A DNA stretch of 64,000 nucleotides, taken from assembly GCA_021776615.1 (NCBI GenBank), contig JAJFFO010000002.1, forward strand, positions 62,001 through 126,000. The letters are read 5' to 3'. The stretch is from Robiginitomaculum sp. (GTDB lineage: Bacteria > Pseudomonadota > Alphaproteobacteria > Caulobacterales > Maricaulaceae). Of the stretch, positions 18,931 to 28,357 are shown piece after piece. The notes under the pieces were generated by a model. The model did no database searches and was not told the origin of the DNA. It saw only the letters and a list, made by a program, of their open reading frames with translations. Position 1 is the first letter of the stretch. Every line of letters starts with the position of its first letter. Position numbers and translations under genes: made by a program.

Positions 18931-20370
18931 ATGACACCCTTTATGTCCACTCTATCGCTTATCGCACCGGAAATCGGGCTGACCCTTGGGGCTTTGGTGT
19001 TGTTGGTTGGCGGTGCCGTGCGCGGCGAACGCGCTGGCAATGTCATTACCTGGGCCAGTGTGGGTTTGTTAGTCGCGGCGGCTTTCTGGGGCTTGCGCTC
19101 GGCCGGTACTGCGCCAGCGCAGGCGTTTGGCGGCGCGCTCATTCTCGACCAGTTGGCCTTATTTGGTAAAACCGCCGTGTTGTTGGCGGCGGCTTTGGTA
19201 TTGGTGATCGGTGCCGGGTTTTTGAAGATCGAAAAAATCGTAAAATACGAATATGCCATCCTAACCTTGCTTGCCACATTGGGCATGATGGTGATGGTTT
19301 CGGCCAATGATTTACTGACGCTTTATGTCGGCCTGGAGCTGCAAAGTCTGGCACTTTATGTGCTGGCGGCGTTTAATCGCTCCTCATTGCGCGCATCGGA
19401 AGCCGGGCTGAAATATTTTGTGCTGGGCGCCTTGTCGTCCGGAATTTTGCTATACGGCATCTCCATGGTTTACGGCTTTGCTGGCACCACGCGTTTTGAA
19501 GGCATTGCGCAAGCGGCGCATTTGGATGCCTCGGTTGGTCTGGTTATTGGCGTAGTGTTTGTTTTAAGCGGCTTGGCATTTAAAATTTCGGCGGTGCCGT
19601 TTCATATGTGGACCCCCGATGTTTACCAGGGCGCGCCAACACCGGTAACCGCGTTTTTCGCCTCGGCCCCAAAATTTGCGGCGATTATTTTGATCGCGCG
19701 CCTGCTCATGGGCCCGTTTGCCGACATGATCGGGCAATGGCAGCAGGTAGTCGTGGCCTTGAGCGCTCTATCGATGACGGTGGGGTATTTTGGCGCGCTG
19801 ATGCAAACCAATATCAAACGGCTAATGGCCTATTCCTCGATCGCAAATCTGGGCTATGCGATGATTGCTGTGGCGGCGGGTAGCCAGCGTGGTTTGGAAG
19901 CCATGTTGCTGTATATGGGGCTTTATCTGATTACCACACTTGGTGTGTTTGCCTGCATTTTGGCGATGCGCCACACCGAAGGCATGGCTGAAAACCTTGA
20001 TGATTTGTCCGGCATGTCGAAAACCCGTCCGGGTTTGGCAATAAGCTTGACCGTATTACTGTTCTCCGTCGCTGGCTTGCCGCCGGTGGCCGGGTTTGCC
20101 GGTAAACTTTATATCTTTCTGGCGGCGGTCGAAGGTGGGCTTTTGTGGCTGGCCATTTATGGCGCGGTCCTTAGCGTTATTGGCGCGTTTTACTATTTGC
20201 GCATTATCAAAATTATGTGGTTTGACGAGGCGGCTCCCGCCTTTATTCCCTCCGATTTGGTATTGCCGCTTACCGCAGGCGCGGCGGCCTTTATGATGTT
20301 GCCGGGGGCTATATGGCTATTGCCTGCTTTGGAGCGTTGGACGCAAGCGGCATCGGCCAGCCTGTTCTAG
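18931..20370 (+). CDS. nuoN: NADH-quinone oxidoreductase subunit N
   Basis: NuoN is the antiporter-like subunit nearest the quinone module. The 479-residue protein has the usual span pattern, with YVGLELQSLALYVLAAFNR (conserved Glu region) and LSGLAFKISAVPFHMWTPDVYQGAPTPVTAFFASAPK (conserved Lys). This completes the 14-gene nuo set. Its stop TAG is followed directly by the GTG of birA with no gap, so the operon very likely continues. Confidence 0.97.
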   Translation: MTPFMSTLSLIAPEIGLTLGALVLLVGGAVRGERAGNVITWASVGLLVAAAFWGLRSAGTAPAQAFGGALILDQLALFGKTAVLLAAALVLVIGAGFLKIEKIVKYEYAILTLLATLGMMVMVSANDLLTLYVGLELQSLALYVLAAFNRSSLRASEAGLKYFVLGALSSGILLYGISMVYGFAGTTRFEGIAQAAHLDASVGLVIGVVFVLSGLAFKISAVPFHMWTPDVYQGAPTPVTAFFASAPKFAAIILIARLLMGPFADMIGQWQQVVVALSALSMTVGYFGALMQTNIKRLMAYSSIANLGYAMIAVAAGSQRGLEAMLLYMGLYLITTLGVFACILAMRHTEGMAENLDDLSGMSKTRPGLAISLTVLLFSVAGLPPVAGFAGKLYIFLAAVEGGLLWLAIYGAVLSVIGAFYYLRIIKIMWFDEAAPAFIPSDLVLPLTAGAAAFMMLPGAIWLLPALERWTQAASASLF

Positions 20371-21138
20371 GTGGAAACAAGCTTACCAATAAAACACTAT
20401 GCGGTTCTGGATAGTACCAATGATGAGGCCAAGCGCTTAGGGCTAAGTGGCGAGTGCGGGCCGTTATGGATCTGCGCCGCGCGGCAAACCCATGGGCGCG
20501 GCCGCCGCGCCCGCCAATGGCAAAGCCCGGCGGGTAATTTGGCGTGTACCGGGCTTTATCATGGCCATGGGGCGCTAACCCAATCAGCGCAATTGGGCTT
20601 TGCCGCGGCGCTAGCTGTCGCCGAAACCTTGGGCAAATGGGTCGATCCGGCGGAAGAACTAACCATTAAATGGCCCAATGACGTATTGCTTGGCGGCGCT
20701 AAAATTGCCGGTATTTTACTGGAGTCCGGCGCATCGCCCCGGGGCGGGCATTGGCTGGCTGTGGGTATTGGCATCAACCTCGCCAGCGCGCCGCAAGATT
20801 TGCCGTATAAAGCCACCTGCTTGGCCGAACGCTTGCCGCCAAATCGGCAATTGCCGCAATCAGAGGCTGTGTTGCCAGCGCCGCAGGCTGTGTTAGAAGC
20901 GCTAATCACCGCGTTTGAGAAATCTAGAACCTGTTTGGAACAGGAGGGATTTGCCCCTATACGCTTGGCGTGGCTGGCCCGCGCCCATGGATTAGGCAAG
21001 CCTATTAACACCAGTGGCGGCGTGCAAGGCGTATTCGAAGACCTGTCCAAGGATGGTGCAATTGTCTTGCGCCAACATCATGGGCGGTCCATTGAGATAA
21101 GTGCCGGCGAAGTTTTCTTTGTCCATGAGGAGAGCTAA
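20371..21138 (+). CDS. birA: Biotin--[acetyl-CoA-carboxylase] ligase
   Basis: BirA activates biotin with ATP and attaches it to the biotin carrier protein of acetyl-CoA carboxylase. The 255-residue protein is the short, enzyme-only form: it lacks the N-terminal DNA-binding helix-turn-helix of E. coli BirA, so it should not be a repressor. The biotin/adenylate loop appears as [17 protein letters not shown] and the conserved [19 protein letters not shown] follows. The start is a GTG touching the nuoN stop. birA next to nuoN and coaX is common in alphaproteobacteria. Confidence 0.95.
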   Translation: METSLPIKHYAVLDSTNDEAKRLGLSGECGPLWICAARQTHGRGRRARQWQSPAGNLACTGLYHGHGALTQSAQLGFAAALAVAETLGKWVDPAEELTIKWPNDVLLGGAKIAGILLESGASPRGGHWLAVGIGINLASAPQDLPYKATCLAERLPPNRQLPQSEAVLPAPQAVLEALITAFEKSRTCLEQEGFAPIRLAWLARAHGLGKPINTSGGVQGVFEDLSKDGAIVLRQHHGRSIEISAGEVFFVHEES

Positions 21139-21139
21139 C

Positions 21140-21916
21140 ATGTTATTGGCGATTGATTGCGGCAACACCAATGCGTTGTTTGCGGTGCACGATGGCAAGA
21201 AATGGCGGGCGCAATGGCGCTCATCAACCGACACTTCGCGTACCGCCGATGAATATGCCATTTGGCTGCACCAGCTTTTGGGTATGGAAAACCTGACCCT
21301 TGGCAACATTGACGCGTGTATTATTTCCTCCGTTGTGCCGCAATCGCTTTTTCACTTTCGCAATTTGTCGCGGCGCTATCTCAAATGCGAGCCCATGGTG
21401 GTTGGCGAAGGCGCGCTGGATTTGGGCGTCAATGCGGCGATTGATAATCCGGCTGAGGTCGGCGCGGACCGTTTGGTCAATGCGGTCGGCGCACGCACTT
21501 TTGTTGAGGGCGCGCTTTTGCTGGTCGATTCGGGTACGGCAACCACATTTGATTTAATCTCATCGGGCGGTGATTTTCTGGGCGGGGCGATTGCGCCGGG
21601 CATGTATTTGGCCTTGCAAGCTTTGGATGAGGCGGCGGCAAAACTGCCGCGCATTGCCATAGAGCGACCGGAAAAGGCCATTGGCACCAATACGGTTGCG
21701 GCCATGCAATCGGGTATTTTTTGGGGCTATGTCGGGCTTATTGACGGCTTGGTGCGGCGTGTTAAAGACGAATATACTGAACCATTAACGGTTATTGGGA
21801 CCGGCGGGGTTTCGCCGTTGTTTTCTGGCGCGTCAGAAACCATTGACCGCTTTGATTCCGATCTCACCATACGCGGCTTATTAGAAATTTTTGAACGTAA
21901 TCGAGGTAAAGTTTGA
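21140..21916 (+). CDS. coaX: Type III pantothenate kinase
   Basis: CoaX phosphorylates pantothenate, the first step of coenzyme A synthesis, and unlike type I kinases is not feedback-inhibited by CoA. The 258-residue product has the ASKHA-fold phosphate loop at its start ([15 protein letters not shown]), the pantothenate-site region [10 protein letters not shown], and the second phosphate motif [11 protein letters not shown] chose the ATG at 21140, one base past the birA stop. The end overlaps the TTG start of rnj by four bases. Confidence 0.96.
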   Translation: MLLAIDCGNTNALFAVHDGKKWRAQWRSSTDTSRTADEYAIWLHQLLGMENLTLGNIDACIISSVVPQSLFHFRNLSRRYLKCEPMVVGEGALDLGVNAAIDNPAEVGADRLVNAVGARTFVEGALLLVDSGTATTFDLISSGGDFLGGAIAPGMYLALQALDEAAAKLPRIAIERPEKAIGTNTVAAMQSGIFWGYVGLIDGLVRRVKDEYTEPLTVIGTGGVSPLFSGASETIDRFDSDLTIRGLLEIFERNRGKV

Positions 21917-23589
21917 CCACATCCAAGTCTGAAGATCGTCTGGTATTTGTCCCTCTTGGGGGCAGCGGCGAAATTGGCATGAATCTCAATCTCTATGGCT
22001 ATGGGCCACCGGGACGGGAAAAATGGATCATCGTCGATCTGGGCGTAACCTTTGGTAATGCTGATACGCCGGGGGTGGAAGTTATTATGCCCGACCCGTC
22101 ATTTATTGTGGAGCGGGCACGTGATTTGTTGGGCATTGTGCTGACCCATGCCCATGAAGACCATATGGGTGCTTTAGCGGCGTTGTGGCCACAATTGCCA
22201 GTGCCGGTTTATGCGACGCCGTTTACCGCCTATCTGGTCCGCGATCGCTTAACCGAAGCCGGATTGTTGAAACGGGTCGAGCTTCATGAGGTGCCGCTGA
22301 ACGGTAATATTAAGCTTGGCCCCTTTGACATGGAATTGGTCACGCTTACCCACTCAATCCCGGAACCCAATGGCTTGTTAATCCGCACCCCGGCGGGTGT
22401 GGTATTGCACACCGGCGATTGGAAAATTGACCCCGAACCTTTGATTGGTGCGCCCACTGATGCGGCGACGCTTACCAAAGCTGGCGAAGATGGCATTTTG
22501 GCCATGGTTTGCGATTCGACCAATGTGTTGACCGAAGGTGAAGCCGGATCGGAAGCTGGTGTGCGTGACGAGTTAATAAAGCTGGTCGGAGAACAAAATG
22601 GCCGGGTGGCAGTTGCCGCCTTTGCCTCCAACGTCGCGCGACTGCAAACCGCGGTGGAAGCGGCAGAAGCCAATGGACGCTCGGTTTGTCTTGTCGGGCG
22701 CTCTATGCACCGGATGATGGGCGCGGCCCGCCATGTTGGCCTGTTTGCTGACGCTATGCCCTTTGTTGGTGAAGAAGAGGCGGCGGCGCTGCCCAAGAAA
22801 AAAGTATTGTATTTATGCACCGGCAGTCAGGGCGAGCCACGGGCGGCTTTGTCGCGCATTGCCAGCGGCGAGCACCGTAATGTTAAGCTCAGCACCGGCG
22901 ACAGCGTTTTGTTTTCGTCGCGGGTGATACCGGGCAATGAGCGTTCGATTTTCGCTTTGCAAAATGCGTTGGCCAGCCTTGGTGTGACGGTGATTGGCGA
23001 AAAGGATCGCCATATCCACGTCTCCGGCCATCCGTGCCGGGATGAATTGCGCCAAATGTATGCCTGGGCGCGGCCACACATCGCCATTCCGGTGCACGGC
23101 GAACGGCGGCATTTGATCGAGCACGCTAAATTGGCGAGGCAATTACAAGTTCCGCACGGGTTTGCACCGCGTAATGGCGACATGATCATGCTATCGCAAA
23201 GTGGCGCGGAATTGGTTGATGAAGTGCCAGCGGGGCGGCTGCATCGCGATGGCGACATTTTGACACCAGCCGACGGTGGGGCCTTGCGCGAGCGTAAAAA
23301 GCTGGCCTTTGGCGGTGTGATCAGCATGGCTTTGGCGGTAGACGGATCGGGGCAATTGCGCTCCGGGCCGGAAGCCAACCTCTATGGTCTTGCGGAGCCT
23401 AAAGAGGGATTTGATGCGGCCATTGAGAGCCTGTGCGAGGCGGCAGACGAGGCGATAGGGCGCATGCCAAAACGGGCGCGAGGCGATGAGCGGGCGATCG
23501 AAGATTTGGTCGAACGGGCCGTGCGCCGGGTGGCTCCAAAAATATGGGGAAAACGCCCTCATGTGGAAATCATCGTATTGCCACTATAA
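21913..23589 (+). CDS. rnj: Ribonuclease J
   Basis: RNase J is a zinc-dependent metallo-beta-lactamase and beta-CASP nuclease that matures rRNA and degrades mRNA by endo- and 5'-to-3' exonuclease action. The 558-residue protein has the metal-binding motif [11 protein letters not shown], further His ligands in LHTGDWK and the C-terminal PVHGERRHL of the beta-CASP region. The start is TTG overlapping the coaX stop as TTGA, which suggests translational coupling. Length matches other alphaproteobacterial RNase J enzymes. Confidence 0.95.
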   Translation: MTTSKSEDRLVFVPLGGSGEIGMNLNLYGYGPPGREKWIIVDLGVTFGNADTPGVEVIMPDPSFIVERARDLLGIVLTHAHEDHMGALAALWPQLPVPVYATPFTAYLVRDRLTEAGLLKRVELHEVPLNGNIKLGPFDMELVTLTHSIPEPNGLLIRTPAGVVLHTGDWKIDPEPLIGAPTDAATLTKAGEDGILAMVCDSTNVLTEGEAGSEAGVRDELIKLVGEQNGRVAVAAFASNVARLQTAVEAAEANGRSVCLVGRSMHRMMGAARHVGLFADAMPFVGEEEAAALPKKKVLYLCTGSQGEPRAALSRIASGEHRNVKLSTGDSVLFSSRVIPGNERSIFALQNALASLGVTVIGEKDRHIHVSGHPCRDELRQMYAWARPHIAIPVHGERRHLIEHAKLARQLQVPHGFAPRNGDMIMLSQSGAELVDEVPAGRLHRDGDILTPADGGALRERKKLAFGGVISMALAVDGSGQLRSGPEANLYGLAEPKEGFDAAIESLCEAADEAIGRMPKRARGDERAIEDLVERAVRRVAPKIWGKRPHVEIIVLPL

Positions 23590-23613
23590 AGGCATGGAAA
23601 ACGGGAGAAGGCC

Positions 23614-24039
23614 ATGATTGGCAGATTGAACCATATCGGCATTGCCACGCCTGACGTGGAAGCCGCCGCCAAAACATGGTTGGACCTCTATGGTGCTACG
23701 GAGGCCCATGCGGCGTTTGACATGCCCGAACAGGGCGTGCGGGTGAAATTCATTGATCTGCTGAACAGTCAAATTGAACTCATTGAGCCATTGGGTGAAG
23801 CTTCGCCGCTGCACGGTTTTTTGGCTAATAACCCGGCGGGTGGCCAGCACCATGTTTGCTTTGAGGTTGAAGATATATTGGCGGCGCGTGATGATATGCG
23901 TGCCAAGGGCGCGCGCATATTGGGCACGGGCGAGCCGCGCATTGGTGCCCATGGCACACCGGTTATTTTCATCCACCCGAAAGACAGTGGCGGTGTGTTG
24001 GTCGAATTGATGCAAAAGCCTGATGGGGGGCATTCATGA
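23614..24039 (+). CDS. mce: Methylmalonyl-CoA epimerase
   Basis: This enzyme interconverts (R)- and (S)-methylmalonyl-CoA in propionate and branched-chain catabolism. The 141-residue protein is a single vicinal-oxygen-chelate domain pair: it begins IGRLNHIGIATPDVEAA with the first metal His, has GGQHHVCFEVEDI with the second, and ends with VLVELMQ carrying the Glu ligand. The length is normal. An AGAAGG-type ribosome site precedes the ATG. It overlaps the next gene by four bases. Confidence 0.93.
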   Translation: MIGRLNHIGIATPDVEAAAKTWLDLYGATEAHAAFDMPEQGVRVKFIDLLNSQIELIEPLGEASPLHGFLANNPAGGQHHVCFEVEDILAARDDMRAKGARILGTGEPRIGAHGTPVIFIHPKDSGGVLVELMQKPDGGHS

Positions 24040-24311
24040 GTATAACCACCGGTATTGTGACCTTCATTATGGTCTGGTGGGTGACGTTGTTCACGGTGCT
24101 GCCGTTCGGCATCAAGGGGCAGTGGGAAGACCGGGACGTTAAGGACGGCTCTGATCCTGGCGCCCCGCTAAAGCCCCAACTTATGCGCAAATTTCTGATA
24201 ACCACGGGAATCGCCGTGCTGATTTGGGCCCTAGTTTATGTGATTATTGTTACCAATGTGCTGGATTTGATCTCCTTTGACTGGCTTTTCGGTCCAGTAA
24301 AAACGCCTTGA
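24036..24311 (+). CDS. DUF1467 family membrane protein
   Basis: A 91-residue protein of the alphaproteobacterial DUF1467 family, recognised by VWWVTLFTVLPFGIKGQWE near its start and a second span (about 55-80). It has two membrane spans with a polar loop between them containing Asp and Lys residues. Its function is unknown. It is the last gene of the nuo-to-mce run; it usually lies between mce and proS in this group, so the context is normal. Confidence 0.88.
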   Translation: MSITTGIVTFIMVWWVTLFTVLPFGIKGQWEDRDVKDGSDPGAPLKPQLMRKFLITTGIAVLIWALVYVIIVTNVLDLISFDWLFGPVKTP

Positions 24312-24495
24312 GGGGATAAAATACCCAAGTTTTGCAAATATTATGATGAGTGTTGCGCGCAAATGCCGCTTATTGCATAAAATTAGAATTATTTTTGCTT
24401 CTCCGGTTGTGCGCGCAAAATTCCATGGGCATACTTCTCCGGTTGGCGACGATAGCTCGCTCGCTGATAATGCTTTGATGGCGTTTCCAAACTCG

Positions 24496-24526
24496 TCGGC
24501 CGGAGAAAATCTCCGGCCGATTTTTT
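24496..24526 (+). terminator. Strong rho-independent terminator
   Basis: A perfect 11-bp stem (TCGGCCGGAGA / TCTCCGGCCGA) with an AAA loop is followed by six T residues. It ends transcription on the plus strand upstream of proS. It lies 185 bases after the DUF1467 stop, so it closes either the nuo-birA-mce transcript or a separate short RNA made in the 299-base gap (24312-24610). The gap otherwise has two copies of CTTCTCCGGTTG (near 24399 and 24434) and no protein gene. Confidence 0.9.
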
Positions 24527-24610
24527 GTGCTTACGGCGCAGCGTAGTTGTGGACAGGGTAAGGCGGCACAGTCTATCACGGCAAGTGAAGTAGACAGACT
24601 GGATTTTTCA

Positions 24611-25942
24611 ATGCGCCTTTCCCGCTATTTTTTACCAACGTTAAAAGAGACGCCATCTGAGGCGAAAATTGCGTCACACCGTCTAATGTTGCGGGCCGGG
24701 CTGGTGCGCCAGGAATCAGCAGGGATTTATTCGTGGCTGCCGCTGGGCCTCAAACTGCTCAAAAACATTGAGCGCATTGTCCGCGAAGAACAAGACCGCG
24801 CCGGTGCAGTCGAGATGTTGATGCCGACCATCCAGTCAGCAGAGCTATGGCGCGAGAGTGGGCGTTATGACGCCTATGGCAAGGAAATGTTGCGCATTAC
24901 TGACCGCCATAATCGTGAAATGCTATACGGTCCGACCAATGAAGAAATGCTCACGGCGATCTTTCGCAGCTTTTGTAAATCCTACAAAGAATTGCCTAAA
25001 ATGCTCTACCATATTCAGTGGAAGTTTCGCGATGAGGTAAGGCCGCGTTTTGGGGTTATGCGCGGGCGCGAATTTTTGATGAAGGATAGCTATTCCTTCG
25101 ACGTGGATGAAGCCGCGGCACGGCGCTCATACAACCGCATGTTCATTACTTATCTGAACACCTTTAGCCGTATGGGCTTACAGGCGGTACCAATGCGTGC
25201 GGAAACCGGTCCCATTGGTGGGGACTTATCTCACGAATTTATAATCCTTGCCGAAACCGGCGAGTCAGCGGTTTTTTGCCATAAGGATTTGGTGGACATG
25301 CCGGCGCCTGGTCTTGATGTGGATTTTGATGGTGATTTGCAGCCTTTGGTCGACGAACGCACCGCGCTTTATGCGGCCACAGAAGATGTGCATGATGAAG
25401 CCGCTTTCATGGCGGTGCCCGAAGATAAACGCTTAAGCGCACGCGGTATTGAAGTTGGTCAGGTTTTCTATTTTGGCACCAAATATTCAGAACCCATGCG
25501 CGCCAATGTCAGCCACCCTGATGGTAAGGAACGGCCGGTGCATATGGGCTCTTACGGTGTTGGCGTGTCGCGCATTGCTGGGGCCATTATTGAAGCTAAT
25601 CATGATGATGAGGGCATTATCTGGCCGCTGGCCGTCGCGCCTTTCAAAATTGGCATTATCAATTTGCGCCAAGGCGATGAGCAGACCGACGCGGCCTGCG
25701 AAAGTGCGTGGAAAGCGCTGGAGGCCGCCGGGCTGGAGCCGCTTTATGACGACACGGCAGATCGCGCCGGTGCGAAATTCTCGCGCATGGACCTTATCGG
25801 CCTACCATGGCAATTGATCATTGGGCCGCGCGGGTTGAAAGATGGCTTGGTTGAGCTAAAAGAACGGGCGAGCGGCGAACGGCAAAACTTATCGTTGGAT
25901 GCTGCCCTTGATCTGTTGAGAACTGTATGCGCGAGTTCCTGA
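24611..25942 (+). CDS. proS: Prolyl-tRNA synthetase (short alphaproteobacterial form)
   Basis: ProS charges tRNA-Pro with proline. At 443 residues it is the short class II form that lacks the inserted editing domain present in E. coli ProS (about 570 residues). Seen are the class II core starting [12 protein letters not shown], the motif around [43 protein letters not shown], and a C-terminal anticodon-binding domain (about 345-443). The start at 24611 follows the terminator and gives the family's usual N-terminus. The longer frame upstream crosses the terminator and is not credible. Confidence 0.95.
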   Translation: MRLSRYFLPTLKETPSEAKIASHRLMLRAGLVRQESAGIYSWLPLGLKLLKNIERIVREEQDRAGAVEMLMPTIQSAELWRESGRYDAYGKEMLRITDRHNREMLYGPTNEEMLTAIFRSFCKSYKELPKMLYHIQWKFRDEVRPRFGVMRGREFLMKDSYSFDVDEAAARRSYNRMFITYLNTFSRMGLQAVPMRAETGPIGGDLSHEFIILAETGESAVFCHKDLVDMPAPGLDVDFDGDLQPLVDERTALYAATEDVHDEAAFMAVPEDKRLSARGIEVGQVFYFGTKYSEPMRANVSHPDGKERPVHMGSYGVGVSRIAGAIIEANHDDEGIIWPLAVAPFKIGIINLRQGDEQTDAACESAWKALEAAGLEPLYDDTADRAGAKFSRMDLIGLPWQLIIGPRGLKDGLVELKERASGERQNLSLDAALDLLRTVCASS

Positions 25943-27262
25943 ATGCAAAATAAAGCGCCTCTTTCAAAGCGCGGCGCCGCTCCGTTTTCGGCCTTTGAGC
26001 GCTCGATTGCGTGGCGATATTTGCGGGCCAAACGGGCCGAGGGCGGTGCGTCCCTGATTACCACCATCTCATTCATCGGGATCATGCTGGCGGTGGCGGT
26101 GATGATTATTGTGATGTCGGTAATGAGCGGCTATCGCGATAAAATTTTTGACATTTTGATGGGCACGCAGGGCCATATCTATGTCTATACCTCGCAATTG
26201 GAACCAGAGCAGATTGAACCATTGCGGCAACGGCTTGCGGGCGTGCCCGGGGTGGTTTCGGCCCGTTCTATGGTTGCCGGGCAGGCGGCGGCCACGTCTA
26301 ATCAGGGCGGCGATGCCAATCTTGCTATTGTTTTGGGGTTAAAGCCGGACGCCCTGCGCAACACGCCGCTTATTGTCGAAAAACTGCAAGGCGGTAGTCT
26401 TGAGAGTTTCGGCGAAGGCCGCAATGGCGGCAATGAAATTGTCATTGGCGCGGCGATGGCGCGAAATTTTGGTGTTGATGTTGGTGATGATCTGAAATTG
26501 CTGTCGTTTAGCTCCAGCAATATTACGCCCTTTGGCTCGACGCCGCGCTCGAAGTTGTATCGCATTGGCGCCATTTTCGAAATTGGCCATGCCGAGTTTG
26601 ATGGCACCTTTGCCTATATGCCGCTTGAGCAAGCCATGGTGTTTTTTAGCCGCGACAATACACCTGACTATGTTGAGATCCGTGTTGAGGATCCGTTTGA
26701 TACCCTGCCGATGCGGCTGGACCTGGCCGAGGCGGCGGGCGTTTCCATTATGATGGATGACTGGAAAGATAAAAACCGCTCCTATGCCACAGCGCTTAAA
26801 GTCGAGCGGATGATGATGCGGATGATTTTGCTGCTGATCATCTCTATCGCGGCGATGAATATTATTTCCGGCTTGGTCATGCTGGTCAAAAATAAAGGGC
26901 GCGATATTGCTATTTTGCGCACCATGGGGGCGAGCCGATCTTCGGCCATGCGTATTTTCATTATGGCGGGGGCGGCAATTGGTGGTTTCGGCACTCTGGC
27001 CGGGCTGGTGTTGGGCATTCTCTTTGTCATCTTTATCGACCCCATTCAGGATGGCATTCAGTCGGTATTTGCGATTTTTAATCCCGGCGAGCGGCTTTTC
27101 GATGCGCAAGTGTATGATTTGGCACGCTTGCCCGCCAAATTGGAATGGGGCGAGATCGCGATCATTGCCGGCTTTGGCTTTGCAATGTCGATATTGGTAA
27201 CTTTGCCGCCGTCATGGCGGGCCTCGCGCCTCGATCCGGTGGAGGCATTGCGCTATGAATGA
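25943..27262 (+). CDS. lolC: Lipoprotein-releasing ABC transporter permease
   Basis: This is the permease of the LolCDE system, which pulls outer-membrane lipoproteins from the inner membrane and hands them to LolA. The 439-residue protein has the typical plan: a first span near residues 40-65 (ISFIGIMLAVAVMIIVMSVMSG), a periplasmic domain of about 230 residues, and three C-terminal spans (about 290-420) with the RTMGAS coupling motif. Alphaproteobacteria usually have a single LolC/E-type permease that acts as a homodimer. The ATG directly follows the proS stop and the gene overlaps lolD by eight bases. Confidence 0.93.
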   Translation: MQNKAPLSKRGAAPFSAFERSIAWRYLRAKRAEGGASLITTISFIGIMLAVAVMIIVMSVMSGYRDKIFDILMGTQGHIYVYTSQLEPEQIEPLRQRLAGVPGVVSARSMVAGQAAATSNQGGDANLAIVLGLKPDALRNTPLIVEKLQGGSLESFGEGRNGGNEIVIGAAMARNFGVDVGDDLKLLSFSSSNITPFGSTPRSKLYRIGAIFEIGHAEFDGTFAYMPLEQAMVFFSRDNTPDYVEIRVEDPFDTLPMRLDLAEAAGVSIMMDDWKDKNRSYATALKVERMMMRMILLLIISIAAMNIISGLVMLVKNKGRDIAILRTMGASRSSAMRIFIMAGAAIGGFGTLAGLVLGILFVIFIDPIQDGIQSVFAIFNPGERLFDAQVYDLARLPAKLEWGEIAIIAGFGFAMSILVTLPPSWRASRLDPVEALRYE

Positions 27263-27959
27263 GTATGGCGGGACAGACAGTTCGGCCATCGTGCGCCTTG
27301 AAAACATATCGCGCCGCTATCCGTCGGGCCGTGGATTTTTGGAAGTATTGTCCGGTGTTGATCTGGAAGTTAATGCCGGTGAATTTGTCGGCCTTTTAGG
27401 GCCATCCGGGTCGGGTAAATCCACCTTGCTGCACGCCGCCGGATTGTTGGAAAAACCCGATGGCGGGAAGGTCTGGATTGAGGGCAAGGAATGCCTGTCT
27501 TTGCCCGATGCCGAGCGTACGGCGGTGCGCCGCAATGGCATTGGCTTTGTATATCAGTTTCACCATTTATTGCCTGAATTTACGGCGCTCGATAATGTCG
27601 CAATGCCGCTGCGTATAGCCGGGGAGGGGCTTGCCTTTGCCCGGCAAGAGGCCGAGCGGTTATTGGTGATTATGGGGCTGGGCAACCGGCTGACGCATCA
27701 ACCTTCGCAGCTTTCCGGCGGTGAGCAGCAGCGGGTGGCCATTGCCCGGGCGCTGGTTAATCGACCACGTATATTGCTGGCAGATGAGCCAACCGGCAAT
27801 CTGGACCCCAATACGTCCGCGGCGGTCTTTCAAAGCTTGTTCGATTTAGTGCGTATTGAGCGTGTCGCCGCTTTGGTGGCCACCCACAATCATGATTTGC
27901 GATCCTATATGGACCGGGTATTAGTCATGCAAGATGGCAAGGTGGCCATTAGCGACTAG
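27255..27959 (+). CDS. lolD: Lipoprotein-releasing system ATP-binding protein
   Basis: LolD is the ATPase that drives lipoprotein release by LolC/E. The 234-residue protein has the Walker [10 protein letters not shown], the Q-loop [15 protein letters not shown], the ABC signature [15 protein letters not shown], Walker [13 protein letters not shown], and the H-loop ATHNHD. It overlaps the permease gene by eight bases, so they are co-translated. The 398 bases that follow hold the SOS-type promoter region and the 30-residue membrane protein gene described below. Confidence 0.95.
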   Translation: MNEYGGTDSSAIVRLENISRRYPSGRGFLEVLSGVDLEVNAGEFVGLLGPSGSGKSTLLHAAGLLEKPDGGKVWIEGKECLSLPDAERTAVRRNGIGFVYQFHHLLPEFTALDNVAMPLRIAGEGLAFARQEAERLLVIMGLGNRLTHQPSQLSGGEQQRVAIARALVNRPRILLADEPTGNLDPNTSAAVFQSLFDLVRIERVAALVATHNHDLRSYMDRVLVMQDGKVAISD

Positions 27960-28064
27960 GCTTGCGACCGGGCTTGTTACGGCAATTTCCAAATTCCACA
28001 TCAATAAACCTTGAACATTAGAGCTTGAGCCCTAATTGCGCGGTCAATACCACCATAGCCTGTT

Positions 28065-28079
28065 GTTCATAGAACGTTT
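28065..28079. promoter_or_regulatory. Near-consensus LexA box (upstream)
   Basis: The sequence is GTTC-ATAGAAC-GTTT, one base off the alphaproteobacterial LexA box GTTC-N7-GTTC. It lies about 35 bases upstream of the promoter-like TTGACG at 28101. As the least exact of the three sites here, it may be a weak accessory site or chance. Confidence 0.35.
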
Positions 28080-28100
28080 TGTTTTTTTAAAATTATTGCC

Positions 28101-28128
28101 TTGACGAAAAGAACAAAACATGAATAAT
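28101..28128 (+). promoter_or_regulatory. Sigma-70-like promoter with LexA half-site in spacer
   Basis: TTGACG (28101-28106) and AATAAT (28123-28128) are 16 bases apart, a reasonable promoter. A degenerate LexA box GAAC-AAAACAT-GAAT (28111-28125) fills the spacer and overlaps the -10. Transcription would begin near 28135, inside or next to the perfect box at 28136-28150, so LexA bound at either site should block RNA polymerase. The next gene downstream is the 30-residue ORF at 28170, and dnaE may be read from the same transcript. Confidence 0.65.
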
Positions 28129-28135
28129 GAAATTG

Positions 28136-28150
28136 GAACATAACATGAAC
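28136..28150. promoter_or_regulatory. Perfect LexA operator (GAAC-N7-GAAC)
   Basis: GAAC-ATAACAT-GAAC is an exact match to the alphaproteobacterial SOS box, read on the opposite strand as GTTC-N7-GTTC. It lies ten bases after the degenerate box and twenty bases before the ATG of the small ORF, over the expected transcription start. LexA is coded in this same window (52126-52809). Confidence 0.85.
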
Positions 28151-28169
28151 ATAAAAATGGAGAAATTCT

Positions 28170-28262
28170 ATGCGTGATATTTTAAGAGAAGCAGCTGCCC
28201 TTTCCGTGTTGGCTGGCCTTACGATTTTGATTGGTGCATGGTCTATGGTTCTCGGCGGCTAA
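28170..28262 (+). CDS. sidA: SOS-regulated 30-residue single-span membrane protein (candidate SidA-type division inhibitor)
   Basis: An ATG with a well-placed GGAG (28159-28162, seven-base spacing) opens a 30-codon frame ending TAA. The peptide starts MRDILREAAAL, is then hydrophobic (about residues 9-28) and ends SMVLGG: one membrane span with a short charged cytoplasmic start. It follows a promoter with one perfect and one degenerate LexA box. In Caulobacter crescentus the SOS protein SidA is a 29-residue inner-membrane peptide that stops division by acting on FtsW/FtsN. Size, topology, control and position beside dnaE fit that protein. I cannot align the sequences here, so the symbol is an inference. 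Confidence 0.7.
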   Translation: MRDILREAAALSVLAGLTILIGAWSMVLGG

Positions 28263-28357
28263 GGAAAACGTTAGACTTGCCGGGGAATCGCTGTTGAGCG
28301 AGGATTAAATATGCCGCCATTGGGCGTGGAGGAGCATTTTCGCATGCGTGCATTGCC

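Noticed and set aside
26339-27109. Minus-strand frame opposite lolC
   Set aside because: It has a His/Asn/Gln/Arg-rich composition typical of the reverse strand of a membrane-protein gene.
28079-28088. Short hairpin with T run after lolD (GTTC-ata-GAAC then Ts)
   Set aside because: The stem is only four pairs; it is better explained as a near LexA box. It was kept as such at low confidence.
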